A DNA stretch of 64,000 bases from Capitulum mitella (lineage: Eukaryota > Arthropoda > Thecostraca > Pollicipedomorpha > Pollicipedidae). Below the pieces are notes generated by a model. It was not told the DNA's origin. It did not search any database and saw only the letters and a program-made list of their open reading frames with translations. Below, piece by piece: positions 23,288 through 34,730 of the stretch (within the stretch, counting starts at the first letter, position 1; each line of letters opens with the position of its first letter). A program made the position numbers and the translations under genes. The stretch is taken from the NCBI GenBank assembly GCA_030062745.1, contig CP099839.1:30351904-30415903 (forward strand), written 5' to 3'.

Positions 23288-23293
23288 ATTAAA
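23288..23293 (+). terminator. Poly(A) signal ATTAAA, left protease gene
   Basis: ATTAAA lies 195 bp after the stop codon and is followed by a GT/GAT-rich stretch (23300-23345) that could act as the downstream element. It is conserved in the right arm. Confidence 0.5.
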
Positions 23294-25904
23294 GCACCGT
23301 GAAGATCGTGATGGTGATGACGACGACGATGATGCTGATGATAAGCCTTAGTAATAGTATGTTTATCATTAGTACCAATAGTGCGAGTAGTGATAGTATT
23401 GAGGCATTCAATTTCAAGCACTAATCAGCACTAAAATTTTGAAATCCAAATCTCCGTTAGAGGTTTTAGTGGCATTTTCTGCTCTTTAACCATGTGTGGG
23501 CGGAGCGTTTAATTATTTGTCTGTCATCAAAAACTTCCGCTCATGTAGCACCCGATCAGAAAACTTTTGGAACGAAAAAACGCCATTGGAAAGACCTCGT
23601 GTGCGCCTGCAGTTACGTCATGTTTCGTGGTGCTACGTTTTGAGGCCCGTGCGTAGATGAACGAGCCCTAGATCGATAGTTTTCCTTTACCGATACTACG
23701 AAAAATGAAAAAGTACCGGACACAAAAACACGTCGCCTTCCGGAAGCAAAATCTACAGGTTTCGCGGGCTCGCAACGGACTTCATTGTGATCAGAATTGC
23801 ACAAACATTGTATGGCATTCAACACGTACTAAAGCGCCCTACGTGTGCTACGTGTCAGTCACGAAAATGTGAAACATGTCGCTTATAAGTGTTATCAGGT
23901 TTTGGCGAAACGCCTCCCATCCCAACATCGTACCGACTTCAAATGTATGTAGTTCAATGTTGTTCATAGTCAAACGAAATGTAGTTCATTGTTGCTTATC
24001 ACGATATTGTATTTCCACCCAGGGGGCACAAGAGCGGCGGCCGGTCCGGCACGTGACTGACTTGTCCCTAGTGACTGCGTTGCGTCTCGGGCGGCCGGAG
24101 TGTCGGCACTAGTCCGTTACAAGCGTGGCGGCCACAAGTGACTGACTGTTCCAACGTCACACTTTGTGTTAGTTTTGTTCTGGAATCGATTCGATACTTG
24201 TCTTACCTACCAGTGCATACACCTGCTGCGGTGACGTTCCGTTTGTTCATTAACAGGATTTTACACATTTTTACGGAATATATGAATTGGAAATTTTCTG
24301 TTCAGGCGTTTTTCTTCCGCCCACTACCAGTTGCTGCCCTGCCCTGTATCATGACTTGTATTCGAGGCAGTTCGCAGCTTCACACGTGTATTTTGGGCAG
24401 GTACGAGTCGGAACAACAGCGTCTGATCAATCACTGTATGCGCCTAAGTTACTGCAATTCCACGGGGTGCTCCCGTGACACCCACTCGTTTACATGAGGG
24501 GTCATACGCATTCATAGTCCTTGATGTACACCGGACAGCGCGTGACGAGGCTGGAGCCACCGGACAGCGCGTGACGAGGCTGGAGCGCCTAGTAGGTACG
24601 TCCTGGCCGTGTCGTTAGTTGTAGCAGGTTGCGAGATCGACTGCTCCGGGTGGCTCCCTGGCGCTTTGAGGGAAGTGGTGGTGCTGTAGTGTTTATACGG
24701 GAAACCGTCTTCCCGTGCAGAATCCTGAACGACTGCATATAGCATGTAGGTGCATATATGCACCGCATTCAATTTCTCCGGCGAATGGTGGATCCTGTCA
24801 TTTTGAGGCCAAGTATTTCGGGGAATATTTGGCAAAATGAGTGGAAAGTTGGCGCCTAAATACCATCAAAGTCAGGCAACATAACTCATCCGAATGACTA
24901 CATATATTTATGTGCGGAGAAACTGCAAGAAAAGGTCGCATTTTGTAGGTCGCCGACCTTACAGTGAACGGTTCAAAGCGGAAACTGCAACTTTTACATG
25001 AATTCTAAATCGTTACGAATCAAGTAGCATAGCATGTCGCGAATATTGAAATGTTGCTAGTGGTATCCAAAAACGGCGAAGCTAGCGTAATTTTGAGGCT
25101 TTTGGTGTCGTAGATTTTTTGCAGTGAAACACAGAGTCAGTTCCCTGGAATGTCTGAAAATACTTTTTTATATGTTGGTACAGTACTAATAAGAAAATTT
25201 TGTGCTCCATGTTTTGGCTATGACAAAACAGTACGGAATTTGCTAACATTCGAATTGTGTTAAGAATACGTCTCCAGCCATGCATAAGTAATACGGTTAT
25301 CACAAATTCTGGAACCGAGCGAAATTAAATGAACCGCGCTGCCGACGCGTAAAATTATCTTAGCCATTTGGACGCAAAAACCCATTGCAATACGTAAATG
25401 CTGCTATATGCGGCGAAACCGCCAAGAAAAATCGTCATCTTGGCGAACTCGGGCTGTTGTATCTATATTTATTTAGTGAGGCCCGTGCCCAACCAAAAAT
25501 GTGCAGGGGCACGCTCAGTTTCGTTGTGGCGAAGACACTATTGTTACCTGAAAGGTATCTGTGCAACAATGTAGCAGCAAAGCAAAAGGCTGTTCCCGAC
25601 CTCCGTAAATTTTTGTCAATGCTTGCTAGACCATTTACATCGAATTTGTTATCTTAACTGAAGAAGTTCCATGCCTGCTGCCACAGTTTTACACTGCTGA
25701 CATGGGATAATATCAACCGGTTTGTATCTCGGAGTCGACAGCTGGCCGCCGAGCCGGACGGACGTGTCCGCTCCGCTCCGCCGGTCGAGCCTCGGCCGGG
25801 AGAACTGCGAGCCATCACCGGCGCGCAGTGGAACATTTAACTTGTGTAGTGGTGCACCGACACTGTACGGCGGTGACAAAACATAAAACAAAACGAAACA
25901 AAAC
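23294..25904. other. Arm interior, no gene recognised
   Basis: Contains a GAT/GAC trinucleotide patch (23300-23345). Both arms share this interval at near-identity. None of the short frames is distinctive. A GC-rich patch at 25740-25830 precedes the coiled-coil ORF and could be the 5' leader of a retroelement. Confidence 0.5.
24531..24588 (+). repeat. 29-bp tandem duplication present only in the left arm
   Basis: CCGGACAGCGCGTGACGAGG... is present twice, copies at 24531-24559 and 24560-24588; the right arm has a single copy at about 33266-33294. It is the main length difference between the arms. Confidence 0.9.
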
Positions 25905-26126
25905 ATGAAAAGACGTCATGCGTTGGGAACGGCGCAAAAGGAGGACGAGGAGGACGGGCCACCACAGGGTGTCACACAGGAGCTGAAGGCTTTTATCGAA
26001 GCCAAGATAGGCGAAATTACAAAATCCTTTGATCGGAAATTGAAGTGTCTGGAAGAGTCTCTGAAATCTGCGTACCAGACCATCACGGCACCATCACGAA
26101 AACAAATGCTTTTGGGGATGAACTGA
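25905..26126 (+). CDS. Coiled-coil ORF1-like fragment, left arm
   Basis: A 73-codon frame starts with basic and acidic residues (MKRRH...EDEEDG) and then forms a heptad-like helix with many Lys/Glu/Leu (KAFIEAKIGEITKSF). A second frame at about 26215-26322 reads K/E-rich (LEKEREEEERQ) and may be its frameshifted continuation. A coiled-coil first ORF upstream of an endonuclease/RT ORF is the usual L1-type layout. In the right arm this frame lies about 1.3 kb upstream of the LINE ORF2 on the same strand, so ORF1 of that LINE is the best guess. The assignment is not proven; a host coiled-coil gene is possible. Confidence 0.4.
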   Translation: MKRRHALGTAQKEDEEDGPPQGVTQELKAFIEAKIGEITKSFDRKLKCLEESLKSAYQTITAPSRKQMLLGMN

Positions 26127-26136
26127 AACCCATACA

Positions 26137-26212
26137 CCTGGAATGGCAGGACATTCCAGGTGTTTCATTTTTCGAATGTCGTGTTTCACACGACATTCCT
26201 GACATTCAGGAA
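26137..26212. repeat. Three consecutive perfect hairpins (left arm)
   Basis: CCTGGAATG(6)CATTCCAGG at 26137-26160, GAATGTCGTGT(3)ACACGACATTC at 26174-26198 and TTCCTGA(3)TCAGGAA at 26196-26212. The last two overlap by 3 bp and are mutually exclusive. They lie just after the coiled-coil frame. Confidence 0.85.
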
Positions 26213-26362
26213 ATTTCGTTTGGCAAAATTAGAGAAGGAAAGGGAGGAAGAAGAGAGGCAAGGAAGGTCTGAACTTTTCGACAGGAAGTTCCTGCTCGAC
26301 AGGAGCACTGAACTTCTTGCTTAAAGTGCGAAGGGACAGAGTTATATCCGCTGTCCTCACTC

Positions 26363-26913
26363 GTGGTTCTCCTGTACAACACATCTCGAGTACGACACAT
26401 CGGTTCGCCTGGGGCCGCCTCTGCTGGGCTAGAGCCAGGATCTCTAGAGGACCAGCTAGAGCCGTCTCTGCTAGGACCAGGTGACCTGGCTCGGCCAACC
26501 GGTCGGGCGGCCGCTCCGGCCTCAGAGGCCGGGGGTTCAGCTGTGGGGGGTCGAGCCGGCCGCCATCGGAGGCCATGGAGCGCGAGGACGCCGGAGCGCC
26601 CTCTGCGACGTGCGGTGGGGACGGTCCTGCTGACGGAGGGCGACAACCGTCGCCTAATGCTACTTCTGCTGATGGAGTTCGCGCAGTCGGAACCTCAACC
26701 CTCGAGCCGCCACTGCCGCTGAGCGGGCTCACGGCATCGGTCATCTCTGCTGACAGAGGGCGACATCTCTTGCAGGCCGCTGTCACTCCTAATGGAGACT
26801 GCGTCGCCGAAGTGACGCCACAGACTGAACCCGTGGCTGCCGCGGCCCCTGTTGAGGGACTGGGCAGTCCTTCGCCTGACAGGTCGCAAAGGAAGGGATC
26901 GGGGCTAGTCTAG
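26363..26913 (+). pseudogene. GC-rich Ala/Pro/Gly-rich frame, broken by 1-bp deletion in left arm
   Basis: In the right arm this DNA has an open frame of 183 codons (30939-31490, minus). Here a G run has 6 bases (26545-26550) instead of 7, splitting the frame into two parts (26363-26722 and 26575-26913). The predicted peptide is low-complexity (A, P, G, S, E) with no domain I recognise. It may be the C-terminal part of a retroelement ORF1, or not coding at all. Confidence 0.3.
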
Positions 26914-27318
26914 AAGTTCAAAAAGCAATAAAATGCGCGATATACGCACATATTGGAGGTCAGAAGGGCTCTTCATCCATCTGTGTGGGTGATCTATGTC
27001 GCGCATGTTCTATGTCTGTGCATGTTCTATGTGGTACATGATCTATGTCTGTACATATTCGCAGATTTATTCTCTCCAGTATCATGACATTGGTTATGTA
27101 CCGTTTACTGCCGCATAAACAGCATGATAATTTAGTGACTGTCGGCCTTTCTTCTGTAAAGCACGTTAAAATGGAGCTCTGTTGGACGACGAGATGTGCA
27201 GATGTGCAAACTGCGGAGTGCACCACTAGCTTGTGGAAATATGCAAATGGCCAACAATGTGGGACAATGCTTATGGACGGAACCAAAAGCAGAAAAAAAT
27301 TTTCGGTTGTGTTATGTG

Positions 27319-30300
27319 TCCATGTTGGATTCGTCAATCTTTTTCCTTTCTCTTTCTCGCTTCCACTTTGCAGGCAAACTTTCTAGCAGGGCACCATAGT
27401 TTAGAAATGTTGGCTGGATTCTATATGATGTTTTAAAGTCCTAATGTACCATGAGAGATCCATCCGGGTTGAACAGGTCATTTAGTGTTCTAATGCCTTT
27501 CCTGAACCAGTCGTTAATCCAAATCTTCTTGAACTTGGTGAAATCCGAGAAAAAGAGAGAGAGTTATATCGTCAATGCCCATTTCGTAGTTTTCTTTGAA
27601 ATCTGCTAAATCTAAAAGAACCTCTTTCCAAAACTGGTTTCTGATGACAACCGCTTTCTTCCTCATTGCCAGATGACCTATCTGCCAAGACTGTATGTGT
27701 TTACTGACTTTTCGACGAACAATATCTTTCCAGACACCGCGTTTTGTGATCAGTCTCTTAATCCACGTTATTTTCAGAGCTGATATGTATGCTTTTAAGT
27801 CGACCATTTCCACACCTCCATCTATTAGAGGCTTGACAAGTGTGATATGTTTTATTTTGCCTTCCTTCCCATGCCAGAGAATCAAATATCACGTTTTAGT
27901 TAATTCATCCAAAACATTTCGAGAGGGTTTTGGGATTGACATAAAGAGGTAGCTTACATTGGATATCAATAATGATTTAACTACTGTTGCTTTTCCTTGC
28001 AGTGACAAATGCCTGTGCCTCATTATAGTAATTTCACGTTTAAGGTCGTTGACTTTTTCATTGTACATATCTAGTTCATTTTTTAAATAATTTTCGTAGG
28101 TGATGACTAATATCTTCAAAGCACTACACCACTTAAGGCTTACACCTCCCTGAGGACTATCTGCATCCCTGTAAGGTACACCTATCCACATGGTTTGAGT
28201 TTTGTCTGAGTTCGGGCTAAGGCCCGAATATTTGGCGAACCATCCCAGTCCATGGAATAGTGTCCCAACACCACATGCATTTGGTTCCAGGAGGCAGATT
28301 GCATTATCAGCGTACATTAAGATGTTATGCTTTTGATTGGCAACTTTTAGTCCCTTGATTCCATTATCAAGTTTATTTTTGCCATCAGAACATCCAAAAC
28401 CAATATAAAAAGATAACAGCTTAACGCGTCACCCTATCTGCATGACCTCTCGAACTTAATTCTCTCTGACAAATGTCCGTTATACGAGATTCTTGCAAAA
28501 GACCCAACATACAAGGTACTGAACAACCTGATGATATTGCAGGTAAAGTTCCGTGTTAAAAGGACTTTTTGAATACAATGCCAACTCACTGACTCAAAAG
28601 CTGCCCCTATGTCCAAGCTCAGCAGGATCCCGCTCATCTGTTCATTTTTCAGTAGCTGTATGGTGTCATACAGCATTCTAGTGTTATCTCCAATAAATCT
28701 TGCCTGCGGAAATGCAGACTGGTATGGGTCAATAATTGTCCTGAGGACATTCTTTAATCTGTTTGCTACTGAGCCTGAAATAATCTTGTAGCTAACATTT
28801 AGCAATGTAATCGGTCTGTACGATTTTATAAGTTCTCTTGGTTTATTAGGCTTTGGCAACAGCGCAATGATTCCTTCTTTTAGTGTTGTTGGAGTTTTAC
28901 CTTTCAAGAAAGAAGTCGTTACACAAACCAAAGAAGAAATCTTTTAAATCGGGCCAAACAAATTCGTAAAACCCAACTGGGAAACCATCACTCCCTAGGG
29001 ATGTTCCATTTTTCATGCCCATAGGAGTTTTTCCAACTCCGCTTCCGTGACTGGTTCACGTAACGTTATTTTATCTGATTCTGAAACATTTTTTGATCCT
29101 AAGTTTGACGAATACTCATAACAATCTGTTCCATTTTCATTTTTATTTCAGAATTTCCCTTGAAAATACTCCTGAAAGCTGCCGAAATTTCTATTTGACT
29201 TCTTTGAACGCCGTTTTCTGCCTTCAAACAGGAAATGCTTTTGTTCTCAAACCGTCTCTTCTCATGTGTCAGGAAATATTTGGATGGTTTTTCGGCCTGA
29301 TCTCGCCAAATTGCTCGTGACCTTATCACACTATCCCTCAGCTTCTTTTCTCTGTTCTGTTCTAGCTCTGTCTTTTTCAACTGCAAAAGTTGCAATGTGT
29401 TATAGCTGCCAGCTCGATCAACTGCTTTCTCAAGCTTATCTGTAAGAGTCTGCAATTCTTTTTCAGCTTTCATTTCAGATCTTTTCTTTTGGATTCTGAA
29501 AGACACCGTCTCTCTTCTTACAGTTAACAGGAAAACCTCAGAGAAAAGAAAAGGGTTTGTTGTAAGTTGCACCTGAGTGGGATTCTCCTTAATGTACTCT
29601 GACCTGTAGATGGGCAATGCATATTCCTCTACTGTACTGATAATGGCAGCCTTAACCAAATTTACATAGTTTAGACCTTCAGCAATGATGCATTGAATTT
29701 AAAATCCCTCTTCCTCTTGACTGCTTTGCAATATCTATCTGAAGTGATGCTATAGAGTGATATGATTGGTAACCTGGTTTAATTTCAGTTTTTGTCACAT
29801 ACCTCTCCAGGCTCTTACTTATCTAGAACATGTCTATTCTGTCTTTCTTGACAACGGGGTTTCCCGCACGCCATGTGTATCGTCTGAGTCCAGGGTTTCG
29901 TTCCCGAAATATGTCTATGACTTCATTTTCAGACATCAGTTTTCTGACAGCCTCTCTCGCTCTCATATTGTTTTCGTGCAAGTAATTCTGATTGTCCATG
30001 TTTTGATTCGAATTCAAGTTGAAATCGCCAGCAACTATAATAAGAATATTTTCATCTTCCCAATACCTCTTTATGTTTTCTGCCAATGCATGGAAAAGGC
30101 CAGGCTCGTCTGAGTTAGGTCCATACTCATTAACCAGGCGCAATTCTGTGTTGTAATTTATCTTAGCCTTAGTAATAATGAGGTTTCCATTTCCATCTGA
30201 ATTTGTTGCATGAAAATTTACGTCCATGTTTTTGGTAAGTATTGCCATACCACGAGCATTGTTTGCATAAGGTGCCACAACAACGTCACTGCCCCAGGCG

Positions 30301-30533
30301 TTCCTGAAGTAAGGTACTCCTATTTCCCTACAGTGCACACCCTGCAGGAGGATGATATTGAAGCCCTGATTACGTAGAAAGCAAAAGACATCCTTTCTCC
30401 TTTTAAAGTCTCCAAGTCCTCTGCAGTTAAATGAACCAAATTTGATCTCAGTCATTACAAATAATTAAGTGCCACCTACTGGTGATAAATGACATCCAAC
30501 TTTGACATCTCGGGAAAACCTATCATCCCAGTG
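27319..30533 (-). mobile_element. L1-type LINE ORF2 region, single-copy spacer between the arms
   Basis: The spacer is almost entirely LINE ORF2 on the minus strand. The 5' side is a 78-bp leader before the ATG at 30455. The 3' side, read past 27514, still encodes LINE C-terminal sequence with LFNPDGSLMV and LESLPAKWKRER up to about 27325. It stops exactly at the arm boundary, with no 3' UTR or poly(A). Insertion by target-primed reverse transcription leaves the 3' end intact, so the loss points to a rearrangement breakpoint here rather than a simple insertion into a palindrome centre. Confidence 0.85.
27325..30455 (-). pseudogene. LINE ORF2: endonuclease and reverse transcriptase, broken
   Basis: The apurinic-type endonuclease (30455-29823) begins MTEIKFGSFNCRGLGD and has AGDFNLNS and RYTWRAGNP blocks. 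The usual LQE catalytic Glu is replaced (LLQGVH). A linker frame (29659-29099) is Lys/Glu-rich. The reverse transcriptase (28931-27889) has LLPKPNKPRELIKSYRPITL, LLSLDIGAAFESV (motif A) and YADN where YADD is expected (motif C). The thumb/C-terminal part is 27885-27514, with stops beyond. At least four frame changes or stops separate these pieces, so it is inactive. The order, spacing and IKSYRPITLLN-type motif suit the L1/Tx1-like group. The C-terminus is missing. Confidence 0.9.
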
Positions 30534-30938
30534 CACATAACACAACCGAAAATTTTTTTCTGCTTTTGGTTCCGTCCATAAGCATTGTCCCACATTGTTG
30601 GCCATTTGCATATTTCCACAAGCTAGTGGTGCACTTCGCAGTTTGCACATCTGCACATCTCGTCGTCCAACAGAGCTCCATTTTAACGTGCTTTACAGAA
30701 GAAAGGCCGACAGTCACTAAATTATCATGCTGTTTATGCGGCAGTAAACGGTACATAACCAATGTCATGATACTGGAGAGAATAAATCTGCGAATATGTA
30801 CAGACATAGATCATGTACCACATAGAACATGCACAGACATAGAACATGCGCGACATAGATCACCCACACAGATGGATGAAGAGCCCTTCTGACCTCCAAT
30901 ATGTGCGTATATCGCGCATTTTATTGCTTTTTGAACTT

Positions 30939-31490
30939 CTAGACTAGCCCCGATCCCGTCCTTTGCGACCTGTCAGGCGAAGGACTGCCCAGTCCCTCAA
31001 CAGGGGCCGCGGCAGCCACGGGTTCAGTCTGTGGCGTCACTTCGGCGACGCAGTCTCCATTAGGAGTGACAGCGGCCTGCAAGAGATGTCGCCCTCTGTC
31101 AGCAGAGATGACCGATGCCGTGAGCCCGCTCAGCGGCAGTGGCGGCTCGAGGGTTGAGGTTCCGACTGCGCGAACTCCATCAGCAGAAGTAGCATTAGGC
31201 GACGGTTGTCGCCCTCCGTCAGCAGGACCGTCCCCACCGCACGTCGCAGAGGGCGCTCCGGCGTCCTCGCGCTCCATGGCCTCCGATGGCGGCCGGCTCG
31301 ACCCCCCCACAGCTGAACCCCCGGCCTCTGAGGCCGGAGCGGCCGCCCGACCGGTTGGCCGAGCCAGGTCACCTGGTCCTAGCAGAGACGGCTCTAGCTG
31401 GTCCTCTAGAGATCCTGGCTCTAGCCCAGCAGAGGCGGCCCCAGGCGAACCGATGTGTCGTACTCGAGATGTGTTGTACAGGAGAACCAC
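30939..31490 (-). CDS. Ala/Pro/Gly-rich frame, uninterrupted in the right arm
   Basis: A 183-codon frame of low-complexity composition, with repeated PPLS-, ADGVR- and EPVAAAAP-like stretches. It lies between the coiled-coil frame and LINE ORF2, all on the minus strand. It may be the C-terminal half of the LINE ORF1 after a frameshift. No nucleic-acid-binding motif is visible. The frame could be an artefact of high GC. Confidence 0.3.
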   Translation of the reverse strand: MVLLYNTSRVRHIGSPGAASAGLEPGSLEDQLEPSLLGPGDLARPTGRAAAPASEAGGSAVGGSSRPPSEAMEREDAGAPSATCGGDGPADGGRQPSPNATSADGVRAVGTSTLEPPLPLSGLTASVISADRGRHLLQAAVTPNGDCVAEVTPQTEPVAAAAPVEGLGSPSPDRSQRTGSGLV

Positions 31491-31640
31491 GAGTGAGGAC
31501 AGCGGATATAACTCTGTCCCTTCGCACTTTAAGCAAGAAGTTCAGTGCTCCTGTCGAGCAGGAACTTCCTGTCGAAAAGTTCAGACCTTCCTTGCCTCTC
31601 TTCTTCCTCCCTTTCCTTCTCTAATTTTGCCAAACGAAAT

Positions 31641-31716
31641 TTCCTGAATGTCAGGAATGTCGTGTGAAACACGACATTCGAAAAATGAAACACCTGGAAT
31701 GTCCTGCCATTCCAGG
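31641..31716. repeat. Three consecutive perfect hairpins (right arm)
   Basis: Exact mirror of 26137-26212: hairpins at 31693-31716, 31655-31679 and 31641-31657. Confidence 0.85.
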
Positions 31717-31726
31717 TGTATGGGTT

Positions 31727-31948
31727 TCAGTTCATCCCCAAAAGCATTTGTTTTCGTGATGGTGCCGTGATGGTCTGGTACGCAGATTTCAGAGACTCTT
31801 CCAGGCACTTCAATTTCCGATCAAAGGATTTTGTAATTTCGCCTATCTTGGCTTCGATAAAAGCCTTCAGCTCCTGTGTGACACCCTGTGGTGGCCCGTC
31901 CTCCTCGTCCTCCTTTTGCGCCGTTCCCAACGCATGACGTCTTTTCAT
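31727..31948 (-). CDS. Coiled-coil ORF1-like fragment, right arm
   Basis: Same 73-codon peptide as the left-arm copy at 25905-26126. It is upstream of, and on the same strand as, LINE ORF2 (30455-27325), which is the arrangement expected for ORF1 and ORF2 of one element. The AAAACAAAACGAAACAAAAC leader immediately before its ATG is an A-rich 5' UTR. Confidence 0.4.
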   Translation of the reverse strand: MKRRHALGTAQKEDEEDGPPQGVTQELKAFIEAKIGEITKSFDRKLKCLEESLKSAYQTITAPSRKQMLLGMN

Positions 31949-34530
31949 GTTTTGTTTCGTTTTGTTTTATGTTTTGTCACCGCCGTACAGTGTCGGTGCA
32001 CCACTACACAAGTTAAATGTTCCACTGCGCGCCGGTGATGGCTCGCAGTTCTCCCGGCCGAGGCTCGACCGGCGGAGCGGAGCGGACACGTCCGTCCGGC
32101 TCGGCGGCCAGCTGTCGACTCCGAGATACAAACCGGTTGATATTATCCCATGTCAGCAGTGTAAAACTGTGGCAGCAGGCATGGAACTTCTTCAGTTAAG
32201 ATAACAAATTCGATGTAAATGGTCTAGCAAGCATTGACAAAAATTTACGGAGGTCGGGAACAGCCTTTTGCTTTGCTGCTACATTGTTGCACAGATACCT
32301 TTCAGGTAACAATAGTGTCTTCGCCACAACGAAACTGAGCGTGCCCCTGCACATTTTTGGTTGGGCACGGGCCTCACTAAATAAATATAGATACAACAGC
32401 CCGAGTTCGCCAAGATGACGATTTTTCTTGGCGGTTTCGCCGCATATAGCAGCATTTACGTATTGCAATGGGTTTTTGCGTCCAAATGGCTAAGATAATT
32501 TTACGCGTCGGCAGCGCGGTTCATTTAATTTCGCTCGGTTCCAGAATTTGTGATAACCGTATTACTTATGCATGGCTGGAGACGTATTCTTAACACAATT
32601 CGAATGTTAGCAAATTCCGTACTGTTTTGTCATAGCCAAAACATGGAGCACAAAATTTTCTTATTAGTACTGTACCAACATATAAAAAAGTATTTTCAGA
32701 CATTCCAGGGAACTGACTCTGTGTTTCACTGCAAAAAATCTACGACACCAAAAGCCTCAAAATTACGCTAGCTTCGCCGTTTTTGGATACCACTAGCAAC
32801 ATTTCAATATTCGCGACATGCTATGCTACTTGATTCGCAACGATTTAGAATTCATGTAAAAGTTGCAGTTTCCGCTTTGAACCGTTCACTGTAAGGTCGG
32901 CGACCTACAAAATGCGACCTTTTCTTGCAGTTTCTCCGCACATAAATATATGTAGTCATTCGGATGAGTTATGTTGCCTGACTTTGATGGTATTTAGGCG
33001 CCAACTTTCCACTCATTTTGCCAAATATTCCCCGAAATACTTGGCCTCAAAATGACAGGATCCACCATTCGCCGGAGAAATTGAATGCGGTGCATATATG
33101 CACCTACATGCTATATGCAGTCGTTCAGGATTCTGCACGGGAAGACGGTTTCCCGCATAAACACTACAGCACCACCACTTCCCTCAAAGCGCCAGGGAGC
33201 CACCCGGAGCAGTCGATCTCGCAACCTGCTACAACTAACGACACGGCCAGGACGTACCTACTAGGCGCTCCAGCCTCGTCACGCGCTGTCCGGTGTACAT
33301 CAAGGACTATGAATGCGTATGACCCCTCATGTAAACGAGTGGGTGTCACGGGAGCACCCCGTGGAATTGCAGTGACTTAGGCGCATACAGTGATTGATCA
33401 GACGCTGTTGTTCCGACTCGTACCTGCCCAAAATACACGTGTGAAGCTGCCAACTGCCTCGAATACAAGTCATGATACAGGGCAGGGCAGCAACTGGTAG
33501 TGGGCGGAAGAAAAACGCCTGAACAGAAAATTTCCAATTCATATATTCCGTAAAAATGTGTAAAATCCTGTTAATGAACAAACGGAACGTCACCGCAGCA
33601 GGTGTATGCACTGGTAGGTAAGACAAGTATCGAATCGATTCCAGAACAAAACTAACACAAAGTGTGACGTTGGAACAGTCAGTCACTTGTGGCCGCCACG
33701 CTTGTAACGGACTAGTGCCGACACTCCGGCCGCCCGAGACGCAACGCAGTCACTAGGGACAAGTCAGTCACGTGCCGGACCGGCCGCCGCTCTTGTGCCC
33801 CCTGGGTGGAAATGCAATATCGTGATAAGCAACAATGAACTACATTTCGTTTGACTATGAACAACATTGAACTACATACATTTGAAGTCGGTACGATGTT
33901 GGGATGGGAGGCGTTTCGCCAAAACCTGATAACACTTATAAGCGACATGTTTCACATTTTCGTGACTGACACGTAGCACACGTAGGGCGCTTTAGTACGT
34001 GTTGAATGCCATACAATGTTTGTGCAATTCTGATCACAATGAAGTCCGTTGCGAGCCCGCGAAACCTGTAGATTTTGCTTCCGGAAGGCGACGTGTTTTT
34101 GTGTCCGGTACTTTTTCATTTTTCGTAGTATCGGTAAAGGAAAACTATCGATCTAGGGCTCGTTCATCTACGCACGGGCCTCAAAACGTAGCACCACGAA
34201 ACATGACGTAACTGCAGGCGCACACGAGGTCTTTCCAATGGCGTTTTTTCGTTCCAAAAGTTTTCTGATCGGGTGCTACATGAGCGGAAGTTTTTGATGA
34301 CAGACAAATAATTAAACGCTCCGCCCACACATGGTTAAAGAGCAGAAAATGCCACTAAAACCTCTAACGGAGATTTGGATTTCAAAATTTTAGTGCTGAT
34401 TAGTGCTTGAAATTGAATGCCTCAATACTATCACTACTCGCACTATTGGTACTAATGATAAACATACTATTACTAAGGCTTATCATCAGCATCATCGTCG
34501 TCGTCATCACCATCACGATCTTCACGGTGC
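31949..34530. other. Arm interior, no gene recognised
   Basis: Mirror of 23294-25904. Differences seen by eye are single substitutions and the missing 29-bp unit copy near 33266-33294. Confidence 0.5.
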
Positions 34531-34536
34531 TTTAAT
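34531..34536 (-). terminator. Poly(A) signal ATTAAA, right protease gene
   Basis: Mirror of 23288-23293, about 195 bp beyond the stop codon on the minus strand. Confidence 0.5.
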
Positions 34537-34730
34537 TGTGTATTCGTGACATAGATATGAACCAGGAAGCGGAAGTCAGCGCAAGTCATCCAAATTTCTT
34601 CACGTTACGTATTTTAGATTACTATTAGTGCGTGTTTTCTGAGCACAAAAACCACGCACTTCATTCACACTTAAGACTCTGGAGGCGGTTGTTCGCTGCC
34701 GTCAGGTGCTTCCAGTAGGAGGAGATGCTT

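Larger units (their letters stand above)
21302..27318 (+). repeat. Left arm of a 6-kb near-identical inverted duplication
   Basis: From AGTGAAAAACC at 21302 to GTTATGTG at 27318 this is the reverse complement of 30534-36522. Mirror positions sum to 57824 in the outer part and 57852-57853 in the inner part. The shift comes from one extra 29-bp tandem copy in this arm (24531-24588) and a 1-bp difference in a G run (26545-26550). By eye I found only about ten substitutions in 6 kb. The arm carries a complete protease gene and, near its inner end, a coiled-coil ORF1-like segment. Confidence 0.97.

Noticed and set aside
27319..30533. Simple LINE insertion into a pre-existing perfect palindrome
   Set aside because: The LINE lacks its 3' end and tail, which target-primed insertion would retain.
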